The notes: generated by a model not told the origin, from the letters alone. A stretch of DNA of 64,000 bases from Adiantum capillus-veneris (GCA_014529385.2 CM043960.1:118366043-118430042), one strand, 5' to 3'. Counted from the first letter of the stretch, positions 21,501-33,904 are shown. A program made the numbers and translations.

Positions 21501-23950
21501 TCAAGAAAATTTATCAAGTTAAGGACTTTACCCAAGACCATATGGAATGCTAAAAATTACTCATCAAAATTTTCAATAAGCACATAAAAGATACAAGAAG
21601 TATGCTGATGAGAAATATCAAAAAGTCAGGTGAAGAAGTATAGGCTTATGTGTTTCGAATTATGCAATGCTCCAGCTACTTTCAAGAGATGTATGTTGGA
21701 GATCTTCTATGAGTTTCTACATAAACTCTTGGCTATGTTTACGAATGATTTTACAATTTCCTCAACTGAAGACATGGATCTGCTATTTTTGGAGATGGTT
21801 TTTGAGGGGTGCAAGAAGAGAACTCGTTTGAACCCATTCAAGCCAGTATTCATGGTTTGGAAAGGCCAAATTCTAGGACACGTTGTCTCTAGAAATGGTA
21901 TTGAGATGATTGATTATAAGATTGAGTGTGTTCAATAAACCATAGCATTGACAAATGTATCTGTTCCTAGGGTATGCCAATTTTTATCGGCAATTTATTC
22001 ATATGTTTGCAACAAAAGCTCTTTATTCATATGAATTGATTCAGAAGGTCATCCAGACCCTAGAATGTGAAGAAAGTTCTCAATGCTTAAAGAAGGCGAT
22101 CAGCAAGAAGCCAATCCTTTGTCAACTAGATTGGGATGTCATTTTTCATGTGTGGATGCATCTGGAATGGCGATGGGAGCTATATTGGCCAAGTCTGATG
22201 GGAAGATGGTCTACCTAGTCTACTTCATCAGGCATAGCTGAACAAGGATATTTCACAACAGAGAGGGAAGCACTCTAAATGATTTTTTGTGCAGCAGAGT
22301 TTACCTAGTCTACCTAGTCTACTTCATCGGGCATAATTGAACAAGGATATTCCACAACAAAGAGGGAAGCACTCTAAATGATTTTTTGTGCAATAGAGTT
22401 TAAACATTATTTAATGGGCCAGCTATTTCACTTTTATTTCGATCACCATCGTGCTCTTATTTTCTCGCAACAAAGTGATTATCCGAGGGAGACTGATCAG
22501 ATGAATGATGTTCGTGATAGAGTTTGAATGTAGGATTTTCCATAAGCCAGGCAAGATTCACTATGGTGTTGACTTCCTACCAAAGAGTACGAAAGGCTTT
22601 TCAAAAATATCAATGCAGGATGAAACATTAGATGTTGAATTGTTTCAAAAATTTACAATGGATGGGCTAGATCTCAAGTCGTAAGATGTGTATGATTTCA
22701 TTCAGTATGAGGATTTTCGAAAGATTGGTCCCAAGAGAATAAGAAGGCCCTACTCCTAAAGAGTTTGAAGTTCACCATCATAGGAGGGAATTTGTACAGA
22801 TTGGGTATTGATGGGGTTCTTTGAAGGCGTGTGCCTATGCCAGGGAGAATACAAGTGATCACATAGGCTCATAGTGGGATCTCTGAAGGAAAAATATTCC
22901 AATGATATCACTTACAAGAATTTTTTCAAGTAGGGCTATGGTCGCAAAGTGTGATGGCTAATGTTAGGGCTTTTTGTAAAACCTGTGATATTTGTCAAAG
23001 AATGGGAAGGCCAACAACAACAAAGATGACACCTCTAACCCCTATCTAGCCATTAAGAGTATGCAATGGGGATTGGACTTCATGAGTTCATTCAAGAAGG
23101 TGACCCCTAGGAAGAACAAAGTACATTATGATGGAAACATGCTATGTCAGTAAGTGGGTTGAGGCTAAAGCATTTCCTAACAACACTACCAAGTCAACAA
23201 CATGGTTCTTGTATGAGCATGTGATTTGTATATTTGGATGTCCAATTGAGATCGTTTCAGATTAGGGAACTCTTTTCATCAACAAGACAATTCAGATATC
23301 AATCAAGCATTGAAAATCAACACGGTATTATCCTAGATGCAATGGACAAGCTGAAAGCTGTAATATTACAATCAAGACCATGCTAACAAATATTGTCCAG
23401 AAAGAGCCTCATCATTTAGACGAGAAGCTTTAGCCCACATTATGGGCATATAGAATTGCTCATAAGGTGACAACTTGGATGACCCAATTCCGGATACATA
23501 AGCAATGTGCCTATGGAACTTGAAATTCCTAGTCTCAGATTGGCCATCGAACATGATATGGATTTTACACACAAATTGGCTGAAGTTGGATGAATTAAAA
23601 AAAAAGGGCTATATTAGAGCAAGAGGTAACCCAGCAGAGCACGAAGCATTGACATAATGCCAAAATCAAGGTTCAAGAGTTCAAAAAGGGGGATCTGGTT
23701 TTACTTTATTAGTCATAGCTAGGTTCAAAGAAACCTAATCTCAAGGTAGCATGGTCAAACCATATGGAGTTGATTGGGTTTTCTCCTATGGAACAATAAG
23801 GCTTAAGGATTTATTAGGATTACTATTGCTAGGGGTCTACAATGGAGCTAAAATGAAGCTATATTATGTCATATCAAATGAACTCCTAGGCCAGCAGCTC
23901 ATGACACTAGTACTTCAGAGTCAGATGACAAGCCTTTAAATTTGTTTGAT
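21500..23950 (+). pseudogene. Ty3/gypsy pol remnant B (RT, RNase H, integrase)
   Basis: RT palm at 21630-21938: L-C-N-A-P-A-T-F-K-R-C-M then F-T-N-D-F-T-I (the catalytic YxDD is changed to TNDF) and G-H-V-V-S-R-N-G-I-E. The RT/RNase H connection follows at 21955-22218: F-L-G-Y-A-N-F-Y-R-Q-F-I-H. RNase H around 22170-22590 is broken by a 99-bp tandem duplication. The integrase from about 22900 has C-K-T-C-D-I-C-Q-R (HHCC end), K-W-V-E-A-K-A-F-P and I-E-I-V-S-D, then a stop where Q or N would be expected in the D-x-G-T box. The C-terminal stretch at 23751-23939 has D-W-V-F-S-Y-G-T-I-R-L-K-D-L. Stops and shifts throughout. Confidence 0.85.
22211..22403. repeat. 99-bp tandem duplication in the RNase H region
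   Basis: CTACCTAGTCTACTTCATC begins at 22211 and again at 22310. Both units run through GGGAAGCACTCTAAATG to CAGAGTTTA or TAGAGTTTA with only a few differences. It duplicates an RNase H segment, and since 99 is a multiple of three it would not by itself shift the frame. Confidence 0.9.
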
Positions 23951-23959
23951 ATCAAACCA

Positions 23960-25806
23960 GAAGGGGTGGTAGTGAAGAAAGACAAAAAACTAGTAGATCT
24001 ATTGGGATGGTTCTAGTTCAAGATCAGATTAAGAAGGGACCCATGAAGTGTAAATGCATAACGGTAGTTGATAGGACCTTAATGATCATATCAATGGGAG
24101 AATCTTGCCAGTAATCATTAGAAAGATTGACTAATGCATGCGTGCCACATCAAAATTGGTGGACTTAAGTTTGAGGTAGAAAGAGCATGGAGCATTCATG
24201 GCATGTATCTATATAACTACGAGAAGAGTGTGTGATCCAGCATTCTTTCCTTAGCAACTCTTGCAATTATCTCCTTGGCCTGTAAATCTCCTTGCGCCAG
24301 CACCTTCCCTCCCGCCGTCTACACAGTCTATTGAGTGGTCATTGTTGTCACTAAATCCTTCACCTTCTCCAATATTCATTGCACAACCAAAGACTCCCAA
24401 GTGTTTTTTCTTTGATTGTCCATCTTCCTCAAGTAAGTTCTCCTTCTCTACACAGGGTTCAAAGATGGGCAAGCAGAAGAAGTTAATGTCATACATCATG
24501 CAAGTAGCAATTGATGCTCAGGTTGTAGAGCTTGAAGAATTATTAAGTTCGATTGAACATGAATGTTCAATACCTCATCATAAAATTGGAAACTATATCT
24601 TCCATCACAGTGAAAGGTCCTTGCTTATATTGTGGTGTATGGAGGTGGTACTGAAGGCCACTAGGATCAGCTTTGATGCATAAATTTTCCACGAAGTTGT
24701 GGAGACGTTCAGCCCAAATGCGAGTACTAAAGAGATCAATGGAAGACCAGTGCATGCACCAATAGTATTGCTTTCTCATGTGCTACCTCTACAAGTTTCA
24801 ACAAAGGCAAAACCATGTTTAGATAAGAAAGCCAACAGTTTTATTAAAGAAGACAATCAAGCAAAGAAGAAGCAAAATATTGAAGGCCAAGGTATTCCAG
24901 TTTCCGCTTTGGAGTTCAACTTACTAGCATATAGGTTCATCACAGAAGCTATCATCCAAAAGAGCAACCTGACCTATGTATATGAGAAGCTTTTTAGAAT
25001 GCTGTTAGTCGGAGTCAAGAATCCTAAAGCTGATTTTAGTTTAAGCACATTTATATATAATAGCAACAAATCACAAAAGTGAAGACTCAAATTTTGTTCA
25101 AAGCATGGTATGCATGGTAGTTCCTATACTGAGCTACTTGTGTTCCATCTCACATCAATGCTACCATTTCTTGGAAGAAAGCCCAAGTAGAGGGCACCGA
25201 AGATACTAAGACCAATGGACAAGAGACACAAGAGGGTCATGGAAGGAAGTTGTCTCTAGTCACACTTGGTTCAAAAAGAACAACAACACAATCAGAAGTA
25301 GGAACTTTAGAGCCAGAATCAAAGAAATTGAAAGTGATGAATCTACTAGCACAGTTTAAAGCCAAGAAGAAGTCAGCAACAACATCAATTGATTTGAAGA
25401 AGTTGTAATTTGAAGTGGGGCAAACCAAGGGGACTTTTGCTTATAAGGCCATTGAACTGTCAAGTACTCCACTAGAGACTACTACCAACAAGGGAATGAT
25501 GTCGTTGTTTAGAGAAGGCTCTAATAGTCCATACTGTTGATCGGTATACAATGTTTGATTGATTTGCAAAAAATTCAAAAAAGCCTATGGTGGGAAATTA
25601 GTGATCAAGACCCTTGAGCAACTCTTGGTGCCCTACCAGACTTCTCTCATAGTGTATGAAACTGATCAAAGTGACTGAGACACTATCATTATGGAAGTCT
25701 AGCAACAATTCAGGCAAGTTGGAACACCATTTTATATGCTATATTCTAGATGATGGAAGCCCAAGGTTCTACTCCAACCTCTGAATTGACTACTCTAAAG
25801 GTAGAA
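23960..25806 (+). pseudogene. LTR-like and gag-like region following gypsy B
   Basis: After the pol tail comes a non-coding stretch with a TATA-like CTATATAACTA at 24212. Coding-like frames follow at 24261-24683 and 24699-25082, with a Lys-rich tail (K-K-L-K-V-M-N-L at 25325, K-A-K-K-K at 25360). It parallels 19240-20560. By position it is the 3' LTR of copy B and then the gag of a further tandem unit. No zinc knuckle is visible. It is cut by the chromovirus at 25807. Confidence 0.4.
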
Positions 25807-25929
25807 TGTAAGGACATGGGTCCTATGGGCAAGGCCACCTGCACAGTTGGATAGTTTGTATGCTAGGCAGAGGCTATAAGATAATACGGTTGGGTGGAAA
25901 CTAGCACACGCATTACCACTGCCCTTTCA
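25807..25929 (+). repeat. 5' LTR of the chromovirus
   Basis: 123 bp, TG...CA ends, with GGCTATAAGATA about 67 bp in as the likely TATA box. It pairs with 30423-30544. Confidence 0.9.
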
Positions 25930-25930
25930 C

Positions 25931-25942
25931 TGGTATCCGAGC
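25931..25942 (+). promoter_or_regulatory. Primer-binding site, initiator-Met tRNA type
   Basis: TGGTATCCGAGC begins one base after the LTR end and differs at one position from the common plant TGGTATCAGAGC, where tRNA primes minus-strand synthesis. Confidence 0.75.
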
Positions 25943-26652
25943 TATTTTTGGAGAAAGGGAAAAGCGGGTTACATGTGCATGCGACGTGTTGCTTCTCTCC
26001 ATGCTCTGCAGACAGTGACATCTCTGCTGTGCAGCAAAAAGAGCGTAGACATAGTTTCCTGCGCGCGCCCCGCAGACAGACAACGACAGTTGGACACGAC
26101 CGCCCTCCACCTATGCCCTCCACAGCGCACGAGCAAGGCGGGTGACCAAGGCAAACTTGACCGGCATCAAGGCTCCAAAGGCTTCCGTTGGCGCCATTGG
26201 CTTCGCACGCAGGAAGGCCTGCTTAACCCTTGCATGAAGGAGGGTCGAACCCACCCCATGAGGGTAAGAGGCCAACACTTTACCATCAAACTATTGACCC
26301 TTGTTGTGTATAACACTAAAAGATAGCATATTTGTGTTGAAAGGAAAACTAGAAGGAAAGGGAAATCTTCAAACTTCAAGGAAATAGTTTTACCCTTCCT
26401 TTTCACTTCTTGGAGGAAGGCAAGTTTTCCTCCAAAAATTCTTTTTTCCTCAAGGAGGTATCTTCAAAGTGAACAAAAGCCTTCACAAAAACGACGAGTT
26501 TTTGTGAAGAATCAACAAAGGTGTTCTTACGACGAACGACACGAGAAGCGCTAGGTTCGCATGCAACGAAAATTGCGGAGCATACAAAACACAAAGACTT
26601 CAATTTCACAAGGTGCAAGTTGACTTTTTTTTTTCTCTCTTTACATTAGTGT

Positions 26653-27671
26653 GTGTTTACCATGACTAGTGAGGATATCCCATCTAGACACACTTTTGAT
26701 TTTGAGCATGTAGATCAAAATCAGGGCACCATGGGTGTTGTTGACACTAATATGCATGACAATGATAATCTAGGAGATCATGGACTTGTAGATATGGCTG
26801 CTTTCAAGACTTTGGAAAATCACCAAAGCGTACTTGAACGCAACCTCTCTGCACTCAATGCAAATGTTACCAATCTTACGGAGTTACTTGTGAAATTTAT
26901 GAATTCACAAACGGCTCAAGGAGCCACAAGTGGCACGGTTCAAGGGAACCAAGCTCACACAACTCAAGGAGTCCAAGAGACAAGTTCTTCAGAATATACA
27001 GAAGGTAGCAATGCATTACTTAAGAATATCACCATTCCTGAGTTTCACGGGGAAGAGCGTGATCGCAACAAGGATGCGATCAATACGTTCTTACACAATG
27101 GAGTGATATTCATAGATTGAGACACACCCCGGATATAAAAACGGCTGTGGAAACAAGTATATGTCTTAAAGGCAGGCCTATAAGTGGTGGATGACATTTC
27201 CAATAGATGCTCGTCCTCTGTCTTGGGCTGTGTTTCAAGCTACTTTCTCCAAAGAGTTTTTGGACTCCAATGAAGAAGATAAGAATTGGCTAGCATGGGA
27301 TGCATGCCACATGTCTGGCCTCTCTCTCACACAGTACCTTTCAAAGTATCGGGAAAACATATTAAAACTAGAAGGTATAGATGAATTCCAAAAGATACGG
27401 GGTTTTAATAGGGGTCTTGACAAAGACTATTGTCTTCATGTCAAGACCTAGCATCCAAACAATTTGGAAGCAGCCATCATTCATGCCCAAAGATATGATG
27501 ATGACCAAGAGAGGAAAGAAAATGTTCCCTACTCTAAGGATGAAGTCTCCAAGTCTTGTGAATTCTCAAGGGCAAAGTGCAGTGAATTCTAGTAATGGTA
27601 TGCAAAGTGCAATGAATTCTAATGATAAACGAAGTGTTAACAAATCTAACGGGCAAAGGCTTTCAATTTAA
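26653..27671 (+). pseudogene. Gag of the chromovirus (broken, no zinc knuckle)
   Basis: The N-terminal frame 26653-27120 is acidic with a Gln/Thr-rich part, then I-P-E-F-H-G-E-E. The capsid-like frame 27191-27451 has W-A-V-F-Q-A-T-F-S-K-E-F-L and L-T-Q-Y-L-S-K-Y, as in Retrotrans_gag (PF03732). A third frame to 27671 is Ser/Asn-rich low complexity. A stop at 27118 and a shift near 27440 break it. Where CCHC and the protease should follow, the sequence goes directly to the RT N-terminus by about 27770. Confidence 0.75.
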
Positions 27672-27769
27672 TTCTATAGAGCAACGTGCAACTGTTGTAA
27701 GACAAACATTACAAGAATTACAAGATTCTCTATCCCAGCATAACTCTAGTTACTTTCTTCTTTTTCACG

Positions 27770-29160
27770 GAAAAAGCTGACTCACTTATTCATGGAGTAT
27801 AGTGATGTATTCTCAAGTGATTTACCACCGGGTTTACTCCCTACACGTGATGTGCAACATGGCATAGATGTCTTGCCAGGCACTAAACCAGTGAGTAAAC
27901 CACCTTATCGTATGAGTGCTAAAGAAGCCAAGGAGGTTGAGAGTCAGTTGGCTGACTAACTCGCCCGTGGTTTTATTAGACCTAGCACTTTACCTTGGGC
28001 ATCACCAATTCTATTGGTAAAAAAGAAAGATGGTACTATGCGCATGTGTGTAGATTATCGCATATTAAATGCCATAACCATCAAGAAGAAGTGTCCTCTA
28101 CCTCAAGTGGATGAGTTGTTTGATCAATTCCATGGGGCAAGATACTATACAAAGATAGATCTTCATTCAGGATACCACCAGGTACTTATCCTTTTGCAAG
28201 ATATCTCCAAAACTACCTTTAGAACACGGTTTGGGCATTTTGAATTTTTGGTTATGCCTTTTGGTCTAACCAATGCTCTAGCTACATTTATGACACTCAT
28301 GGATAGTGTCTTACTTCCCTATCTTGGAAAATTTGTTGTAGTTTGCCTTGATGACATTCTCATTTACAGTAAGACTGAAGATGAAAACATAGAACACTTA
28401 CGATTAGTGTTTGAATAGCTACGAGCTCACGCGATGTATGCTAAGGAAAGCAAGTGCGATTTCTTAAAAACAAAGTTACATTACCTCGGTCATGTGATCT
28501 CTTATTCTGGTATCAAGATGGACACTGACAAGGTCGCTACCATTCTTCAATGGCCACATCCCAACACGGTTGAGGAGCTTCAAATATTTTTAGGCATGGC
28601 TGGATTTTATCGACATTATATTCGTGATTATGCCAAAATTTTTATTCCTAATACGGATCAACTTAAAGCAAAGGTAAGACCTTTTCTTGGGAAGAAGCCC
28701 AAAAACGTAGTTTTGAACAGCTCAAGGTAGCTATAGACACTGCTCCCATCCTAGCAATCGTTGACCCACTTAAGCCGTTTGTGGTAGAGACTGATGCTAG
28801 TGATAAATTAATTGGTGTGGTACTTCTCCAAGAGGGAAGACCTATAGCCTTTGAAAGTAAAAAGTTAGATAGAGCTCAACAGAATTATTATGTCTATGAG
28901 AGAGAGCTCTATGCCATAATTCATGCTTTACAAAAGTGGCGACACTATTTATATGGTGCCGAGTTTGAAGTAGTTTTTGACCATGAGAGTATCAAATGGT
29001 TTACTACTCAAAAAGACTTGAAGGGCCATAAAGCTAGATGGACTAAAATCCTTCAAGATTATGATTGTAAGCTACGATATCGCAAGGGGTGATATGTGTA
29101 GTAGCGGATGCACTAAGTTGGATGCCTCAAATTAATTCACTTGCTTTCGCGAAAATAAAG
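27770..29160 (+). pseudogene. Reverse transcriptase and RNase H of the chromovirus (broken)
   Basis: RT: D-L-P-P-G-L-L-P-T-R at about 27822, then a stop near 27957. From 28014 it has [30 protein letters not shown] and V-C-L-D-D-I-L-I-Y (YxDD changed to CLDD). The connection follows at 28434-28730 with L-G-H-V-I-S and F-L-G-M-A-G-F-Y-R. RNase H at 28781-29092: E-T-D-A-S-D-K-L-I-G-V, Y-E-R-E-L-Y-A-I-I-H and F-D-H-E-S-I-K-W, with the D-E-D residues present. Stops at 28418 and 29092 and a shift near 28700. Confidence 0.9.
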
Positions 29161-29219
29161 AGTGGATTTTTGGAGTCATTACGTGGCAAGTGTGCACAAG
29201 ATCAATCATATGCTAAAGT

Positions 29220-30050
29220 GTGGTGTGCAGTTTAAAAAGGGATCCCTCACACTCACATGTCTCTACACGCACATATAAAAACTCCAACACACCGAGCTCC
29301 ACCCCTACTCAGGAAGAGCTTAAGCGATGGAAGAATTTTTCCATTGATGATGGATACTTACTCCACAAGGGTAGAGTATGTGTGCCAAAGGACTCAGACA
29401 CTAGGCTCCAAATCTTATTTGAGTGTCACGATAGTCCAAGTGCTGGTCATCCAGGTATTCATAAGACGTATGCCTTTTTTCGATGATAATTTTGGCTTAC
29501 ATCATGATGTTCAAGAGTACGTACTAAACTGCCAGCAGTGCCAAGTTAATAAGACAGAGCACCTCAAGGTAGGTGGCCTTTTACATCCTTTAGAGATTCC
29601 ACAAGGTAAGTTGGAGAGTATCTCTATGGATTTTGTAGTAGGACTACCTACTACAAATCGTGGCCATGATGCCATATGGGTAATTGTAGACCGTCTCACA
29701 AACATGGGTCGATCCATTCCCACTAAGACTACGGTTAAGACACCAAAATTAGCACGGCTATTTGTAGAGCATATATATAAACTCTGTGGTCTTCCAGCTA
29801 GTATCATTAGTGACAGAGATCGAAAGTTTGATAATCACTTTTGGAAAGCTGTGTTTCAAAAGTTGAAACTAAACTTAATCTAAGTACGGCTGATCATCCA
29901 GAAATAGATGGTCAAATCGAAAGAGTTAATCAAGTGATAGAGGATATGCTACGAGCGTACGTTAGCAAGAAGCAAACCAATTGGGAAGTTCCTCAAAGTT
30001 TCAGAGCATTCAGAAAGTTTGAAGATGGGAAAAGTTGCTAAACTATCACC
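29220..30050 (+). pseudogene. Integrase of the chromovirus (broken, internal deletion)
   Basis: The zinc-binding part is split between two frames: G-H-P-G-I-H-K-T-Y near 29450 and C-Q-Q-C-Q-V-N-K from 29530. Core: S-M-D-F-V-V-G-L-P, then S-I-I-S-D-R-D-R-K-F at about 29806. In the next frame (29841-30041) D-G-Q-I-E-R-V-N-Q supplies the catalytic Glu. After R-A-Y-V and E-V-P-Q the sequence jumps near 30020 to the L-S-P-R-Y-C-G-P-F-T part, so about 100 residues of the usual C-terminal region are gone. Confidence 0.85.
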
Positions 30051-30410
30051 ACGCTATTGTGGACCGTTTACCATTCTCAAACGTATAGGTCAAGTGGCCT
30101 ATAAGTTAGCTCTTCCGGAGAAATCACGAGTTCATATTGTTTTTCATGTTAGCCGTTTACAAAAACAGCTAGGACAGAATGATAATGTCTTGAAATAGGT
30201 GTGTTAGTTGACCTTATCAAACCGCCGAGCATCCATCATGAGCCCAAAAAGGTTTTGGATTCTCATGAGCTTCGCACCAGACATGATGTCAGACGACAGG
30301 TGTTGGTAAAATGGCTAGATAAACCTGAAGAAGGTTCTACATGGGAGAATGTCTTTGCGCTTAAGAAACATTTTCTTACGTTCATCTTCAAGGACGAAAA
30401 CAATTCTCCA
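30030..30410 (+). pseudogene. Integrase tail and chromodomain of the chromovirus
   Basis: L-S-P-R-Y-C-G-P-F with V-F-H-V-S-R-L is the standard end of chromovirus integrase (30040-30180). After a stop near 30196, the frame at 30201-30419 has R-R-Q-V-L-V-K-W-L-D and G-S-T-W-E-N-V, a recognisable chromodomain that in this family steers integration to heterochromatin. The stop would separate it from integrase. Confidence 0.85.
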
Positions 30411-30422
30411 AGGGGGGGGGGA
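30410..30422 (+). promoter_or_regulatory. Polypurine tract of the chromovirus
   Basis: AAGGGGGGGGGA lies directly before the 3' LTR, the expected plus-strand primer. Confidence 0.85.
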
Positions 30423-30544
30423 TGTAAGGACATGGGTCCTATGGGCAAGGCCACCGGCACGGGAGGACAATGTGTACGCTAGGGGAGGCTATAAGATAGC
30501 ACGATTGGGTGGAGACTAGCACATGCATTACCACCACCCTTTCA
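30423..30544 (+). repeat. 3' LTR of the chromovirus
   Basis: 122 bp, TG...CA, followed by TSD TAGAA. Differs from the 5' LTR by scattered substitutions and one single-base gap. Confidence 0.9.
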
Positions 30545-31290
30545 TAGAACTAGAACAAGATCGATCCCAGGTTGAAGGTTATAAAAAGGAGAGTTTCGCC
30601 TAAAGGATCTAATTTTGCAACATTAGATTGATCAAGAGAATGATGCACGGATTATGTACATTTAGTAGAGGAAGATCGATCAAGCCAACCACTAACTTTT
30701 TTAGGTTAGGGGGGTTTCATTACTGTTTATTACTCATCTGGTGCTTACAATAGTATGTTTCTACTTCTTAGTAGACTTTTTAAATAACACCTTTTTTATT
30801 CTATTATTATGCTTATGCTTATGTACATTCATTAGAGGAAGATCAATCAAATAAATTCTCAAAATATAGTTTTGGAAGAAGATAAAAGGAAGTGCTCAAC
30901 ACCAATAAAGCTTTAAGGGTCCTACTCAATGAGAAGAAAGTTGCCTTGAGCTCTCTCCAATGAGTTCACAAAACTAAGAAACATTCAATTCTGGAGAAAT
31001 ACATTTATCGATCTTTGATGGATATATTTGACAAGGATTATTTGATTTGAATCTGGAAGATTTGCAGAACCTAGTTGGCTCCATTAAGTTTGGTCTGGAT
31101 GCCAAATCTAAGGAGTACAAAACTACCTTTCAATCAAGAATTGCCCGATTACATAAGGAATCAAGATAATGATGATGAATACAAGGAACAACACCAAGCT
31201 CGACTAGTGGTGCATGTTGGGAAGGCAGCTAAGGAGGATGTAGTCGATGGGGGTTCATGGCGAGATGCAGTAGATTTAGCAGAACGAGAA

Positions 31291-31293
<3 letters not shown>

Positions 31294-31349
<56 letters not shown>
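31294..31349. repeat. (AG)n microsatellite
   Basis: About 28 AG units. Confidence 0.95.
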
Positions 31350-31352
<3 letters not shown>

Positions 31353-31552
31353 AATTATCGTCCACGGAGGTCAGATATGACCTATGGGACCAGAAACAAA
31401 ACATTACAAAAGGTTCCTTGTGATACAATCAGTTAAGGACTGAGGGTCCATCGAGGGTGGAAACTTGAAGATAAGGTGGAGTGACCTAAGTTGGGGTAGG
31501 TGATGAGAAGGGAGCCGATTTGGGAGTTCGGAACTCTTGGATGATGGATTTA

Positions 31553-31680
<128 letters not shown>

Positions 31681-33499
31681 TGGTACAGTAAGGGAACAAC
31701 AAAAAACCACGCTATTGTATTGTTTGCAAAAGTATTACATATATACTTTGAACATGCAATTGCCATGCACACTCCAAGAGGTCTGCATGCCTTTAAGAGG
31801 AATTTCCCACACTTGACACACCCGAACAAATTTGGGCTTGCATACCCAACAGTGCACAACAGACTGGCAAACTGGTGGGCAAGCTGAGGATTAGACACGG
31901 ACTCAGAAGCATCATAACCAATTTGATCAAACTCAGAATTAGAATCAACAAGAGTCCACCAAGCAACAAAGTGCAACAAATGTTCAAAAGTTAGGAAAAA
32001 GAAAATGTATTCTGATAAGTTTAGATTCAAATAGAATTTTTTAGTTGTGAACAAGCACATGAGGAAGCAAAAGGCTACTCAAATCCAAGAATACTTGCAC
32101 TACTCAGATTTAGAACTCTTTCAAGTGCTTCATGTAGGAGCTAGAAGGATGTTACAACATTGGTAGATGATATGTTATCATGAATAGAATACTTGCAGAT
32201 TACCCCCTCATCACAACACCATTCAGTTGCTTGAGCAAGTTTTAGAATATATACCTTTTGCTCATGATGTGGTAGCCAATTCCCAATTGTACTAGTCCTC
32301 CACAATGAATTTATAGAGTTTGGCACTCCAACTTGAAATCCTTCTGGGTAATCAACCATTGTATAGCTACATGAGATATTCGAGTGGATTTTAAAGCTAT
32401 GTTGGTCAAGCTACAGATTGCCAAAAATGTCTTGGATCAAAAAGTCAAAATGTTTCTAGAATACAATGCTACCAGTAGGAGAGGATCCAAAACTAGAATG
32501 TTTCTATGAAAGCAAAAGATGACTCTAAAAAGTCTCTTTCATTTGGTTTGAATTTTCAAGAAGATGTTGCTACCAAAAAACCAAATTCCTACTCTGTTGT
32601 ATTCTTTGCCAATAAAGGATAAAGAAATGCCAAAAAAAATCATGCTCTCTATCCCAAGTACAATGAGCCAGCTGATCAATAGAAGGACTTAACGATAGTA
32701 GACCAATTAAGAGACTGGTATGAGCATAGCAAAGTAGATTGGGTTGCCTGAAATAATGTTTTCAACACATTGAACATAGAGCAATTGTGTTTGAATTGAA
32801 GGATGATTTGCATTGCTTTAGAGGAAGGATAAATTAGTGGCAGGATCAAATTTGACAACTAATTTTGACTAACGAACGAGCTACTTCAACTATCAGTTGA
32901 AGCTTCCGAAATCCCATAAAAGGATTTGGCAAGTAAAGAAACATCAGAGCCACAATTCATGGAGGTGGATGAGGTTTTGTTCAAAGCAAGGATTAAAGAG
33001 AATCAGCCATTATTAGAGGGATGGATTCACACAGCATCAATCTAGTCAGAGCTATACTTATCAGGGAAAGGCGTACCTTGTGTGATGCTTTAATAAATTA
33101 ATACAAAGATCTGGAATGCTCTGACACCATATGAAATGGAGATGATGGCTGATCGCATGGAGCAGCTGGAGCAAGCAGCTATCTTTCAACTAAAATAGAA
33201 GAAAAATGCTGACACTAGTGCTCAAGGTATGGGTAAACCTCTGGCAATTCAGGCTCCATCTCAGTCTATACCAAATCCCATGAGGAAGAAGGCTCCAGAT
33301 AAGAGGAAACAATGACATCCCAAAGTGTGTATGGATATGCAAGCTACTAACTGCACAAGCATAGAAAGCATGTGCATAAGCATAGAGTTGGTAGGAAAGT
33401 GGGTGAATTCAGACCACTCTTTGGAGGATATCAATGTTTTCAGTAGCATACCTGAAATTTTGGAAACAATCTAAAATTCAAAGAAAGGGGGGAAGGAAA

Positions 33500-33624
33500 T
33501 GTAGAAAGTGGGCATATATCCTAGTCAAGAATCAGAGCAGTAGTGGGAACTAGTAATTACTGAGTCCAATTATTATAGTAACTGTACAACACACTCTCAA
33601 TCAGAGACCCAATTTGGTACCTAT
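33500..33624 (+). repeat. Left part of an older LTR, split by later insertions
   Basis: Begins TGTAGAAAGTGGGCATATAT right after the polypurine tract. It is interrupted at its CCTAT by the copia element and resumes at 39161 with CCTATAAATAGGGCCC (a TATA box) and a leader-like stretch to 39379, where a second element is inserted; the sequence resumes again at 48692. The outer end of this LTR was not found. Confidence 0.5.
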
Positions 33625-33816
33625 TGAAGGAGTATGAGCAGAAGTGCGACGCGAGAGAGAGTGCGAGAAGAAGAGCACGACGATATGGTGAACTCGCTCT
33701 ACTGTAATGTGTAGAGCATAGTGAGTTCTTATTAGGTTTTTACAAAAGAATATGTGTACATACTTGGCGGCCCGCCCACTTACCTGGGCGACCACATTGG
33801 GCTTTATACCCCAACA
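33625..33816 (-). repeat. 3' LTR of the copia element
   Basis: 192 bp, plus-strand ends TGAAGG...CCAACA. On the coding strand it starts TGTTGGGGTATAAAG. Confidence 0.95.
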
Positions 33817-33831
33817 ACCTCCCACTTAAAG
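33817..33831 (-). promoter_or_regulatory. Polypurine tract of the copia element
   Basis: On the minus strand CTTTAAGTGGGAGGT directly precedes the 3' LTR. Confidence 0.75.
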
Positions 33832-33904
33832 TCCAATGTGGTACTTTAAGTGTGAGAGAAGCTACTATACAGCTAATATACAAGAGATGTAGAGAAGTGA
33901 TGTA

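Larger units (their letters stand above)
25807..30544 (+). mobile_element. Complete chromodomain Ty3/gypsy element (chromovirus), TSD TAGAA
   Basis: Two terminal repeats of 123 and 122 bp start TGTAAGGACATGGG and end CCCTTTCA. TAGAA is duplicated at 25802-25806 and 30545-30549. Internal order: Met-type primer-binding site, gag, RT, RNase H, integrase, chromodomain, polypurine tract. Total 4738 bp. The LTRs are very short for the family and differ at roughly one position in ten, so the insertion is fairly old. The zinc knuckle and protease are missing between gag and RT, and integrase has an internal deletion, so this copy could not move by itself. Confidence 0.9.

Noticed and set aside
21600-21620. 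CTGATGAGAAA near 21603 as a hammerhead core
   Set aside because: There is no stem II between CTGATGA and GAAA and no pairing flanks; it lies in decayed gypsy coding sequence.
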